A stretch of 6,650 bases of DNA. It comes from JALZHR01 sp036389695. GTDB lineage: Bacteria; Acidobacteriota; Blastocatellia; Pyrinomonadales; Pyrinomonadaceae. Below, piece after piece: positions 1 through 5,727 of the stretch. Where the stretch lies: positions 1-6,650 of the forward strand of contig DASVWG010000204.1 in NCBI GenBank assembly GCA_036389695.1, in the 5' to 3' direction. Positions within the stretch are counted from its first letter, which is position 1. Each line of letters opens with the position of its first letter. Made by a program: the position numbers and the translations under genes. The notes under the pieces are model-generated. The model was not told the DNA's origin. It saw only the letters and a program-made list of their open reading frames with translations, and ran no database searches.

Positions 1-2
1 CG

Positions 3-1319
3 AAAAACGATAAAACGATTCGCCTGCCGTTAATTATTATGAAAAGCGACAGCGCGACGCCGCAGCCCGACCCGGTTTTGCGCACGCTGGGCGGACCCGG
101 CGCTTCGTCTCTGAAACTGGTCGGCGGCAGAAAGTCTTCGCCGTGGCTGAAAAACCGCGATATGATTATTTTCGAACAGCGCGGCACGAAATACGCGCAG
201 CCCGCGCTGGAATGTCCCGAAGTTAACGAAGCGAAAATCAGCGGCTTTAAGCAAAGGCTCGGTGAAGCGGAAATCAACCGGCGCGAGCTTGCCGCGGTAA
301 AAGTTTGCCGCGATAGATTGCTGAAAGCGGGAATCGATTTATCGGCTTACAACAGCGCCGAAAGCGCGGCTGACATCGAAGATTTGCGGCGCGCTCTGAA
401 GCTGGAAAAAATCAATCTTTACGGCGTTTCCTACAGCGCGCGCCTGATGCTCAACGTCATCCGCGATTATCCGAAAGGCGTTCGCAGCGTCGTCATCGAA
501 TCGACCTTGCCGCCGCAGGTGAATTACGACGAAGTCGGCGTGGACGGCATCAATCGAACGTTAAATCTGCTTTTTTCCAGATGCCGCGCCGATGCCGGAT
601 GCGCGAAAAATTTTCCGAATCTGGAAAATGATTTTTACGCGGCTATCAGGCGAGCCAACGCCGAGCCGGTTTTGCTTGACGCCAAAGACGCGAAAACCAA
701 AGAAACGACGCGGATTCAATTAAACGGAAATGATTTGATAACGTGGGCGATTGATTATCTGCTTTCGAGCGATTCGCAATTGATTGTTTCCGCGCCTTTG
801 CAGATTCATCGCGTTTCAAATCGCGATTTCGCGCCGCTTGCCGGTTATGCGAACGATAAAATCAGCCCTTCGTTTTATTCGCTCGGAATGCGTTATTCGG
901 TCTGGTGTCGCGAGGAATTTCCGTTTGAAAATCCGAAAAAAATCGCGGCGCAGGCGTCGCTTTATCCGAATCTGAAAGGCTACGTCGTGCAGTCGCTTCC
1001 GGCAATCTGCGGCGTGTGGAACGCCGCGCCCGCCAAATCAATCGAAAACAAGCCGGTCAAAAGCGACATTCCGACAATGATTATCGCGGGCGAATACGAC
1101 GCTTACACGCCGCCGGAATGGGGAAAAATGACGGCGCGGGATTTGCAGAACGGTTATTTTTTCGAGCTTCCGTGGCTTGCGCACGGCGCGGGATTTTCCG
1201 CTCCGTCCTGCGTCCGCGACTCGATTGCGAGCTTCTTCGATAATCCGGCAATCGAGCCGCAAATCGCCTGCGTCGAGCGGCTGCGGAGCTTTTTTAAATT
1301 TGCCGGAAAAGATAAATAA
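3..1319 (+). CDS. TAP-like alpha/beta hydrolase (peptidase/esterase), 5' end outside window
   Basis: This is the C-terminal part of a serine hydrolase of the alpha/beta fold, in the group that includes tripeptidyl and prolyl aminopeptidases with a TAP-like C-terminal domain. The frame is open to the left edge, and the codons before the ATG at 39 (reading KTIRLPLII) continue family-like sequence. That ATG is therefore internal and the true start lies upstream. Counting from it, an oxyanion-loop GGPG is at 18-21 and 'FEQRGTKY' follows. The nucleophile elbow is GVSYS with Ser131, the acid is Asp354 in 'GEYDAYTPP', and the histidine is His382 in 'LAHGAGFS'. The Cys pairs in the lid ('SRCRADAGC') and near the C-terminus are typical of exported members. 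The elbow is unusual because the second Gly of GxSxG is Ser. The substrate cannot be told from the sequence. It converges on the secreted-protein gene downstream. Confidence 0.85.
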   Translation, partial: KNDKTIRLPLIIMKSDSATPQPDPVLRTLGGPGASSLKLVGGRKSSPWLKNRDMIIFEQRGTKYAQPALECPEVNEAKISGFKQRLGEAEINRRELAAVKVCRDRLLKAGIDLSAYNSAESAADIEDLRRALKLEKINLYGVSYSARLMLNVIRDYPKGVRSVVIESTLPPQVNYDEVGVDGINRTLNLLFSRCRADAGCAKNFPNLENDFYAAIRRANAEPVLLDAKDAKTKETTRIQLNGNDLITWAIDYLLSSDSQLIVSAPLQIHRVSNRDFAPLAGYANDKISPSFYSLGMRYSVWCREEFPFENPKKIAAQASLYPNLKGYVVQSLPAICGVWNAAPAKSIENKPVKSDIPTMIIAGEYDAYTPPEWGKMTARDLQNGYFFELPWLAHGAGFSAPSCVRDSIASFFDNPAIEPQIACVERLRSFFKFAGKDK

Positions 1320-1321
1320 AT

Positions 1322-1461
1322 GCGGAATGCGGAACGCGGAACGATGAACAAATTTTGAAGTTTCGAATTATGAGTTTTGAATTAATAGGAAATTGTTTAA
1401 TTCAAAATTCAAAACTCATAATTCAAAACTTTCTTCCGTTCATCGTTCCGCATTCCGCGTT
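1322..1461. repeat. Large palindrome built of degenerate 7-bp units; terminator-like
   Basis: Nearly the whole gap between two convergent genes is one imperfect inverted repeat. The left arm reads in steps of seven: GCGGAAT, GCGGAAC, GCGGAAC, GATGAAC, then AT-rich units ending TGAGTTT, TGAATTA (1322-1384). The right arm runs AATTCAA, AATTCAA, AACTCAT, AATTCAA, AACTTTC, TTCCGTT, CATCGTT, CCGCATT, CCGCGTT (1399-1461). The outer stem 1329-1349 pairs with 1434-1454 region units at about 20 of 21 positions. The inner AT-rich stem around 1359-1382 pairs with about 1401-1429 with one mismatch. The loop is about 14-20 nt. A run of six T (1460-1465) follows the stem on the + strand, so it could terminate transcription of the upstream hydrolase. 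The heptad periodicity suggests growth by slippage or a mobile repeat rather than a simple terminator. Confidence 0.8.
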
Positions 1462-1472
1462 TTTTAATTCGT

Positions 1473-1913
1473 TTATTCTCTGTGGGGCAATGCCGCGACG
1501 GTCGGCAGTTTTTTAGCCGGCTGCTGTTTCCGGACGGTGTCGTTTTTTTCAGTCTTCGATTTGCCGAGCGACAAGCCGATTTCCTGCGTGTAGATTTTGG
1601 TTAAATAACGCTGGTTGTCCTGCACGTCAAACATCAATTTCGGCGCGTCTTGCGAAAGATTGCCGGTTTCCGAAACGATGACGCTCTGCAATTTGTTGTT
1701 ATTTTCGTCTTCGAGCGAAAGAATAATTCCGTTCGAAGCCAATCTGGAAATTTTAATCACGTAGTTGCCCGCTTGATAAGCCTTCTGACCGACGTTGAAG
1801 TCAAAGGGAATTTTCGCCTCATACTGTTTAACCGTCTGCTGCGCGTGCGCCGAAACGATTGAGAATGCAAATACTAAAGATAAGACTGCACAAATCTGAA
1901 TTAATTTTTTCAT
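1473..1913 (-). CDS. Small secreted protein with IPFDFNVG motif, function unknown
   Basis: This encodes a 146-residue exported protein. Residues 1-24 form a Sec signal peptide: KK, then a hydrophobic stretch, then a signal peptidase I site after 'SAHA' with mature start QQTVKQ. The mature part begins with 'YEAKIPFDFNVGQKAYQAG' (about 31-49), followed by alternating beta-like segments ('NYVIKISRL', 'GIILSLEDENN', 'LMFDVQDNQRYLTKIY'). It ends in a Lys/Gln-rich tail (about 118-146). From memory, proteins opening with an IPFDFxVG...AGxY pattern are common and multicopy in Acidobacteriota. I know of no assigned function, and I infer a small periplasmic or secreted beta-rich domain. The start is set by a GGAGG five bases upstream. 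It has its own promoter and is divergent from kynU. Confidence 0.85.
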   Translation of the reverse strand: MKKLIQICAVLSLVFAFSIVSAHAQQTVKQYEAKIPFDFNVGQKAYQAGNYVIKISRLASNGIILSLEDENNNKLQSVIVSETGNLSQDAPKLMFDVQDNQRYLTKIYTQEIGLSLGKSKTEKNDTVRKQQPAKKLPTVAALPHRE

Positions 1914-1918
1914 TATAG

Positions 1919-1923
1919 CCTCC
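1919..1923 (-). promoter_or_regulatory. Ribosome binding site of the secreted-protein gene
   Basis: On the minus strand the sequence is GGAGG, five bases (CTATA) before the ATG at 1913. It is the strongest Shine-Dalgarno match in the window and fixes the start of the secreted-protein gene. Confidence 0.8.
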
Positions 1924-1937
1924 GCTGCTTCCTATGA

Positions 1938-1943
1938 ATTATA
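1938..1943 (-). promoter_or_regulatory. Putative -10 element (TATAAT) for the secreted-protein gene
   Basis: On the minus strand there is a perfect TATAAT within AAATTATAATTC. It would place the transcription start near 1931 and leave a short leader containing the GGAGG site. No good -35 box is seen at 16-18 bases: the hexamer at 17 bases is GGCAAA. A small inverted repeat occupies the -35 region instead. A promoter is likely on position and -10 quality, but this is not proven. Confidence 0.5.
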
Positions 1944-1952
1944 ATTTTGGTC

Positions 1953-1969
1953 GAAGGCTTTTTGCCTTC
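1953..1969. promoter_or_regulatory. Perfect inverted repeat in -35 region, candidate operator
   Basis: GAAGGC-TTTTT-GCCTTC is a perfect 6-bp inverted repeat with a 5-base centre. It overlaps the place where the -35 box of the minus-strand gene should lie, given the TATAAT at 1938-1943. It could be a repressor or activator site for that gene, or a small hairpin. The regulator is unknown. Confidence 0.3.
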
Positions 1970-2064
1970 AAACTGTTAAAGCGTAAAAAATCGGCAGAAC
2001 GTACCACGCGCGGGAAATAAATTTATTGGCTCAAAATTTTTGACCGCCGCTTTCAAAACGTTTC

Positions 2065-2087
2065 TTTATCCGTTAAATTCGGATAAA
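2065..2087. promoter_or_regulatory. Perfect inverted repeat just before kynU start, candidate operator or leader hairpin
   Basis: TTTATCCG-TTAAATT-CGGATAAA is a perfect 8-bp inverted repeat with a 7-base spacer, ending eight bases before the kynU ATG. Its right arm contains the only ribosome-binding-like bases (GGATAA) near the start. The repeat could therefore be an operator downstream of a weak TTGACC -35-like box (2040-2045), or an RNA hairpin that hides the initiation region. Tryptophan or kynurenine catabolic genes are often substrate-induced, but nothing here identifies the regulator. Confidence 0.4.
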
Positions 2088-2095
2088 CAATATAA

Positions 2096-3526
2096 ATGCA
2101 GATGCAACCGACAAAATTTGAAGCTTCCGGCGCGTTCGCTGCCGAAATGGATACGCGCGACCCGCTGCGGAAGTTCCGCCAAAGATTTCACCTTCCCAGA
2201 CAGCCCGGCGGCGCGGACGTTTTATATTTCGCCGGCAATTCGCTCGGACTCCAGCCGAAAACCGCGCGCGCCCGCATCGAACAGGAATTAAAAGATTGGG
2301 AAACTTTAGGCGTCGAAGGACATTTTCACGCCCAAAATCCGTGGCTGCCGTATCACGAATTGCTGACCGAACAGATGGCAAAAATCGTCGGCGCGAAAGC
2401 GATTGAAACGGTTGTGATGAATTCGCTGACGGTCAACCTGCATCTGATGATGGTTTCTTTTTATCGCCCGACGCCCGAAAGAAACAAAATCGTTATCGAA
2501 GCGGGCGCGTTTCCGTCCGACCAATACGCCGTCCAGTCGCAGATAAAATTTCACCAAAACAGGTCAGAACCGCCTGTGGTAGCGGGCGGTTTAACACAGT
2601 CAGTTTTAAACTCTGACAAAACAGAGGATTTAAGTGTTCAAAGTCGAAACTTAAATTCGAGCGAGTCTTTTATTAATGCTCAACCGCCCGCTACCACAGG
2701 CGGTTCTGACTTGCAGGGCGATTGGCTCATTAAACTCGCGCCGCGCGCGGGCGAAACTTGTTTAAGAACCGAAGACATCGAAAAAACAATCGTCGAAAAC
2801 GGCGATTCGATTGCTCTCGTTCTGCTCGGCGGCGTCAATTATTACACCGGGCAAGCCTATGATATGAAGCGCATCACGGAAATCGGACACCGAATCGGCG
2901 CGGTCGTCGGCTTCGATTTGGCGCACGCGGCGGGAAATATCGAGCTTCATCTGCACGATTGGAACGTCGATTTCGCGGCGTGGTGCTCGTATAAATATCT
3001 CAACGCCGGACCGGGCGCAATCGCCGGATGCTTCGTTCACGAACGGCACGCCGCGCGTTTCGATTTGCCGCGTTTCGCCGGCTGGTGGGGACACGATAAG
3101 GAAACGCGGTTTTTGATGCAGTCCGATTTCCAGCCGATAAAAGGCGCGGAAGGCTGGCAGCTGTCGAACCCGCCGATTTTCCAGCTCGCCGCGCTGAAAG
3201 CCTCGCTCGACGTTTTCGAAGAAGCCGGAATGCGAGCTTTAACGGAAAAATCACGAAAATTAACCGGCTATCTGGAATTTCTGCTCGGCGAAATAAAAGA
3301 CGAGCGCATTTCCGTCATCACGCCCGCCAATCCCGAGAGTCGCGGCTGCCAGCTTTCCATCCGCGTGCGCGACGCCGACAAAAATCTTTTCCGAGCCATC
3401 ACCGCAAAAGGCGTCGTCGCCGACTGGCGCGAGCCTGACGTTATCCGAGTCGCACCCGTGCCGCTTTACAATACTTTTACGGACGTCTATAAATTTGCCG
3501 AAACATTGAAAATTTGTCTGGCGTGA
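2096..3526 (+). CDS. kynU: Kynureninase with in-frame palindromic insertion
   Basis: This is a PLP-dependent fold-type I hydrolase (EC 3.7.1.3) that splits 3-hydroxykynurenine (or kynurenine) into 3-hydroxyanthranilate (or anthranilate) and alanine. It is presumably a cytoplasmic dimer. The 476 residues contain 'GNSLGLQP' at 47-54, 'FPSDQYAVQSQIKFH' before the insertion, and the PLP-contact motif 'GFDLAHAAGN' with Asp274 and His277. The Schiff-base lysine is Lys300 in 'WCSYKYLNAGPG', and 'FAGWWGHDKETRF' and 'LSNPPIF' follow. The Asp-to-Lys spacing of 26 matches human kynureninase. Residues about 156-205 are foreign to the family: they are the translation of a 148-bp palindrome. Without it the length is about 427, which is normal. 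The start is the ATG at 2096 (a second ATG is at 2102), with only a weak GGATAA upstream. Catalytic residues are intact, so activity is plausible. Confidence 0.95.
   Translation: MQMQPTKFEASGAFAAEMDTRDPLRKFRQRFHLPRQPGGADVLYFAGNSLGLQPKTARARIEQELKDWETLGVEGHFHAQNPWLPYHELLTEQMAKIVGAKAIETVVMNSLTVNLHLMMVSFYRPTPERNKIVIEAGAFPSDQYAVQSQIKFHQNRSEPPVVAGGLTQSVLNSDKTEDLSVQSRNLNSSESFINAQPPATTGGSDLQGDWLIKLAPRAGETCLRTEDIEKTIVENGDSIALVLLGGVNYYTGQAYDMKRITEIGHRIGAVVGFDLAHAAGNIELHLHDWNVDFAAWCSYKYLNAGPGAIAGCFVHERHAARFDLPRFAGWWGHDKETRFLMQSDFQPIKGAEGWQLSNPPIFQLAALKASLDVFEEAGMRALTEKSRKLTGYLEFLLGEIKDERISVITPANPESRGCQLSIRVRDADKNLFRAITAKGVVADWREPDVIRVAPVPLYNTFTDVYKFAETLKICLA
2563..2710. repeat. Palindromic repeat element, copy 1 (inside kynU)
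   Basis: The element has perfect 29-bp inverted arms, 2563-2591 and 2682-2710, both ending in GTCAGAACCGCC read inward from the outside. They flank a 90-bp AT-richer centre. Each arm is itself a hairpin: AACCGCC, a 10-base loop, then GGCGGTT. The centre holds further small inverted repeats (AGTTTTAAACT at 2602-2612; CTCTG/CAGAG at 2611-2626). It is translated as the kynU frame xxG-TCA-GAA-CCG, giving 'SEPPVVAGGL' at one end and 'NAQPPATTGGSD' at the other. I checked the other five frames across this copy and each meets a stop, so only the used frame is open. Its length (148) is 1 modulo 3, the same remainder as copy 2. No obvious target duplication is visible. Confidence 0.92.
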
Positions 3527-3544
3527 ACGTTAGCTTTGCGCCAG
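3518..3544 (+). terminator. Weak hairpin at the kynU stop codon
   Basis: CTGGCG (3518-3523) pairs with CGCCAG (3539-3544) across a 15-base loop, overlapping the end of kynU. No T-run follows directly, so at best it is a weak or factor-assisted terminator between the convergent kynU and the minus-strand gene at 3578-4027. Confidence 0.25.
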
Positions 3545-3577
3545 GTTACAGCTGCTTTATTTCAGTCGCCCGGCGTT

Positions 3578-4027
3578 TTATTCTATTGCCGGATATTGTT
3601 CGGTTTGGTCGATGATGCTTAACTGCAGTTGTTCCCATTTATTGCCGTCCTTGTCTGATTGATTGGCAAGCATCTGCTCGACGAAAAAGCCGAATCTATA
3701 ATCGCCCTGCCATAATCTGCCGCCGCCTTCGGTATTTATTGCCACGGATATATCTGCTTTCAGCCGCGCCCGGCGCTGGTATGCGCGAAGCAGTCGCTGC
3801 GTTGTGTCGTCCGGTTTTTTAAATATCACCATCTGGTTTAGCCGATACGCTCGCTCCATTAAATGAGCAATCGGCATAATACTTTTATCGTCTAGCCATT
3901 CAGCCCAGTAATCTCCGTGTTTAGCGCTCTTTTTAGCGACGCTCGGATAAAATCCGAGCAGCCAGAACGTCGGCATCCGCCCGCCTGCCCCATCTTCGAT
4001 AAATGCCATTTGAACAACTACTTCCAT
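3578..4027 (-). CDS. Hypothetical protein between kynU and kmo
   Basis: This encodes a 149-residue protein I do not recognise. It has no signal peptide and no clear membrane segment. The N-terminal third is mixed hydrophobic and aromatic ('MPTFWLLGFYPSV', about 18-30), followed by 'HGDYWAEWLDD'. The middle is rich in Arg/Lys ('LLRAYQRRARLKADISV', about 79-95) and probably helical. A Gly/aromatic stretch 'TEGGGRLWQGDYRFGFF' lies at about 99-115, and the C-terminus is Gln/Asp-rich. The start is chosen because an AGGAG lies nine bases upstream on the minus strand. An internal Met at residue 7 is an alternative. It opposes both kynurenine genes and splits them, which suggests it arrived independently of the pathway. 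It is probably a real gene, given the ribosome binding site and an uninterrupted frame, but its role is unknown. Confidence 0.7.
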   Translation of the reverse strand: MEVVVQMAFIEDGAGGRMPTFWLLGFYPSVAKKSAKHGDYWAEWLDDKSIMPIAHLMERAYRLNQMVIFKKPDDTTQRLLRAYQRRARLKADISVAINTEGGGRLWQGDYRFGFFVEQMLANQSDKDGNKWEQLQLSIIDQTEQYPAIE

Positions 4028-4036
4028 ATTTTATAA

Positions 4037-4041
4037 CTCCT
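4037..4041 (-). promoter_or_regulatory. Ribosome binding site of the hypothetical gene
   Basis: On the minus strand AGGAG follows a run of seven A and lies nine bases before the ATG at 4027. It supports that start and the reality of the gene. Confidence 0.65.
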
Positions 4042-4049
4042 TTTTTTAT

Positions 4050-4068
4050 AATTCTGATAATCGGAATT
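4050..4068. promoter_or_regulatory. Imperfect 19-bp palindrome, weak operator candidate
   Basis: AATTCTGATAATCGGAATT is symmetric except for one non-pairing position on each side and its central base. It lies just upstream of the minus-strand gene and about 130-140 bases before kmo, so it could serve either one. A site this AT-rich can arise by chance. The rest of the 4028-4198 gap shows only a 5-bp GCCCG/CGGGC repeat (4102-4121) and no convincing promoter pair. Confidence 0.2.
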
Positions 4069-4210
4069 TTATCGACTCCAATTTGTAAAGACGGAAATCA
4101 CGCCCGAATCAGGACACGGGCAGGGTGAGAGATTTTCGATTTATAAATATTCGTCTGGCGGCAAATCTGGCGAAGAATGAAATAAGCCATTACAATATGT
4201 GAAATCGATT

Positions 4211-5674
4211 ATGAATAAACAAAAAGTAATCATCATCGGCGCGGGTTTGGCAGGCTCGCTTTTAAGCATTTATCTTGCCAAACGCGGCATCGAAGCGGAC
4301 GTTTACGAAGCGCGCGGCGATATGAGAAAAACCGAAGTTGCCGCCGGGCGTTCGATAAATCTCGCTTTGTCCGATAGAGGAATCGCCGCTCTGCGCGAGG
4401 TCGGGATGGACGAATATATGCTGGCGGAAGCCGTGCCGATGCTCGGGCGGATGGTTCACGACGCCCGCGGAAGCACAAAACTTCTGCCTTATTCGGGAAG
4501 AAAAGGCGAATACATCAACTCGGTTTCGCGCGCCGGTTTGAACATCGCTTTGATAAACGAAGCGGAAAAATATGACGGCGTCAGGTTTTATTTCAACGAA
4601 AAATGCGTCGATTTCGATTGCAAAACGGGCGAGGCGTTGATTGAAAACACCGAGACAGGCGATAAAAAATCAATCAAAGGCGACACTTTAATCGCCACCG
4701 ACGGCGCGGGTTCGGCGGTTCGCGCCGCGATGCTGCACGGCGGCATTCCGCGTTTTAATTTTTACCAGCAGTTTCTCGAACACGGCTACAAGGAACTGCA
4801 TATTCCGCCTGCGTCAGAACTATCTGCGAAAGCGGATGGTTTAAATTTTGGAAGTCCAACCTTAAATGCAAACAAGTCTTTTATAAACGTTCAACCATCC
4901 GCTACCACAGATGGTTCCGACAAGAGCGATAATTTTCTGATGGAGAAAAACGCCCTGCACATCTGGGCGCGGCGTTCATTTATGATGATTGCGCTGCCGA
5001 ATTTCGACGGCAGTTTTACCTGCACGCTTTTTCTCGCGCACACGGGCGAAAACAGTTTTGAGCAATTAAAAGACCGCGCTTCTTTACTCGAATTTTTCCG
5101 GACGAATTTCGCCGACGCGATTCCGCTGATACCGACGCTCGTCGAAGATTTTTTCGCCAATCCGATTGGAAATTTGGGCACAATCAAATGTTTCCCGTGG
5201 AACGTCGGCGGCAAAAGCCTGCTTTTGGGCGATTCGGCACACGCCGTCGTGCCTTTTTACGGGCAGGGAATGAACGCCTCGTTTGAAGACTGCCGCGTTT
5301 TAAATCAGCTCATCGAAAAACACGGCGCAAACTGGGAAACGGTTTTTACGGAATACGGCACATTGCGAAAGGAAAACACCGACGCGATTGCCGAGATGGC
5401 GGAAGAAAATTTCTACGAAATGCGCGACGCCGTCGCCGACCCGGTTTTTGTCCGCAAAAGAGAATTGGAAACGCGGCTCGAACAAACTTTTCCCGATTAT
5501 TTTTCCAAATATTCAATGGTTACTTTCCGCGAAGATTTGCCTTATTCGGTCGCTAAACAAAAGGGAAACGCACAGGATAAATTGTTGATGGATATTTGCG
5601 CGCGGGTTGATGACGTGAGCCGGATTGATTTGAATGAAGTGTTGGAAAAGGTAAAATCAATTGTCCTGATTTAA
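4211..5674 (+). CDS. kmo: Kynurenine 3-monooxygenase with in-frame palindromic insertion
   Basis: This FAD- and NADPH-dependent hydroxylase (EC 1.14.13.9) converts L-kynurenine to 3-hydroxykynurenine, the substrate of the upstream kynureninase. From the ATG at 4211 (487 residues), the Rossmann motif GAGLAG is at 10-15, 'GRSINLALSDRG' at 46-57, and the DG motif at Asp164-Gly165. The GD/FAD motif 'GDSAHAVVPFYGQGMNASFE' starts at 340. These closely match eukaryotic KMO. Residues about 201-237 are an insertion between 'KELHIPP' and 'LHIWARRSFMMIALPN', where homologues have a short loop; without it the length is about 450, normal for bacterial enzymes. A GTG at 4199 would add four residues (MKSI). 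I prefer the ATG because the nucleotide-binding fold begins right after it. Neither start has a clear Shine-Dalgarno. It may be cotranscribed with the hydrolase 53 bases downstream. Confidence 0.93.
   Translation: MNKQKVIIIGAGLAGSLLSIYLAKRGIEADVYEARGDMRKTEVAAGRSINLALSDRGIAALREVGMDEYMLAEAVPMLGRMVHDARGSTKLLPYSGRKGEYINSVSRAGLNIALINEAEKYDGVRFYFNEKCVDFDCKTGEALIENTETGDKKSIKGDTLIATDGAGSAVRAAMLHGGIPRFNFYQQFLEHGYKELHIPPASELSAKADGLNFGSPTLNANKSFINVQPSATTDGSDKSDNFLMEKNALHIWARRSFMMIALPNFDGSFTCTLFLAHTGENSFEQLKDRASLLEFFRTNFADAIPLIPTLVEDFFANPIGNLGTIKCFPWNVGGKSLLLGDSAHAVVPFYGQGMNASFEDCRVLNQLIEKHGANWETVFTEYGTLRKENTDAIAEMAEENFYEMRDAVADPVFVRKRELETRLEQTFPDYFSKYSMVTFREDLPYSVAKQKGNAQDKLLMDICARVDDVSRIDLNEVLEKVKSIVLI
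4813..4921. repeat. Palindromic repeat element, copy 2 (inside kmo)
   Basis: This is a diverged, shorter copy of the kynU element. The arms 4813-4841 and 4893-4921 are 29 bp each and match as inverted repeats at 24 of 29 positions. They start GTCAGAAC on the left and end GTTCCGAC on the right, and the centre is 51 bp. The rightmost 66 bases align without gaps to 2645-2710 of copy 1 at 52 of 66 positions, including AAGTCTTTTAT-like sequence (GAGTCTTTTAT in kynU). Relative to copy 1 the centre lacks 39 bp (13 codons). Orientation and reading frame are identical to copy 1: 'ASELSAKADGL' at one end and 'SFINVQPSATTDGSD' at the other, against 'SFINAQPPATTGGSD' in kynureninase. Confidence 0.92.
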
Positions 5675-5727
5675 GAATGATTTATCAGGGAAGTCAAGCT
5701 ATTTATTTGATTAACGAGATGTAAGCA

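Noticed and set aside
39..41. ATG at 39 as the start of the first hydrolase
   Set aside because: The frame is open to the window edge and the upstream codons give family-like sequence (KTIRLPLII), with no ribosome binding site before this ATG. It is an internal Met of a truncated gene.
1322..1461. CRISPR-like array
   Set aside because: The 7-bp units are contiguous with no spacers and are arranged as a palindrome; no cas genes are nearby.
2073..2381. Minus-strand open frame across the 5' end of kynU
   Set aside because: It is an Arg/Ala-rich shadow of the kynU coding sequence, without a ribosome binding site or recognisable domain.
2563..2710. The kynU insertion as an intein or an intron
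   Set aside because: It is far too short for an intein, has no splicing-motif residues at the junctions, and reads through in frame. The palindromic arms fit a repeat element better.
4158..4178. Short direct repeat TCTGGCG before kmo as a regulator site
   Set aside because: Two 7-bp copies 12 bases apart are expected by chance in this sequence, and no promoter aligns with them.
5665..5689. CCTGAT/ATCAGG hairpin at the kmo stop codon as a terminator
   Set aside because: It has only six base pairs and a 13-base AT-rich loop, with no T-run after it; it is easily due to chance, and readthrough into the next gene is plausible.
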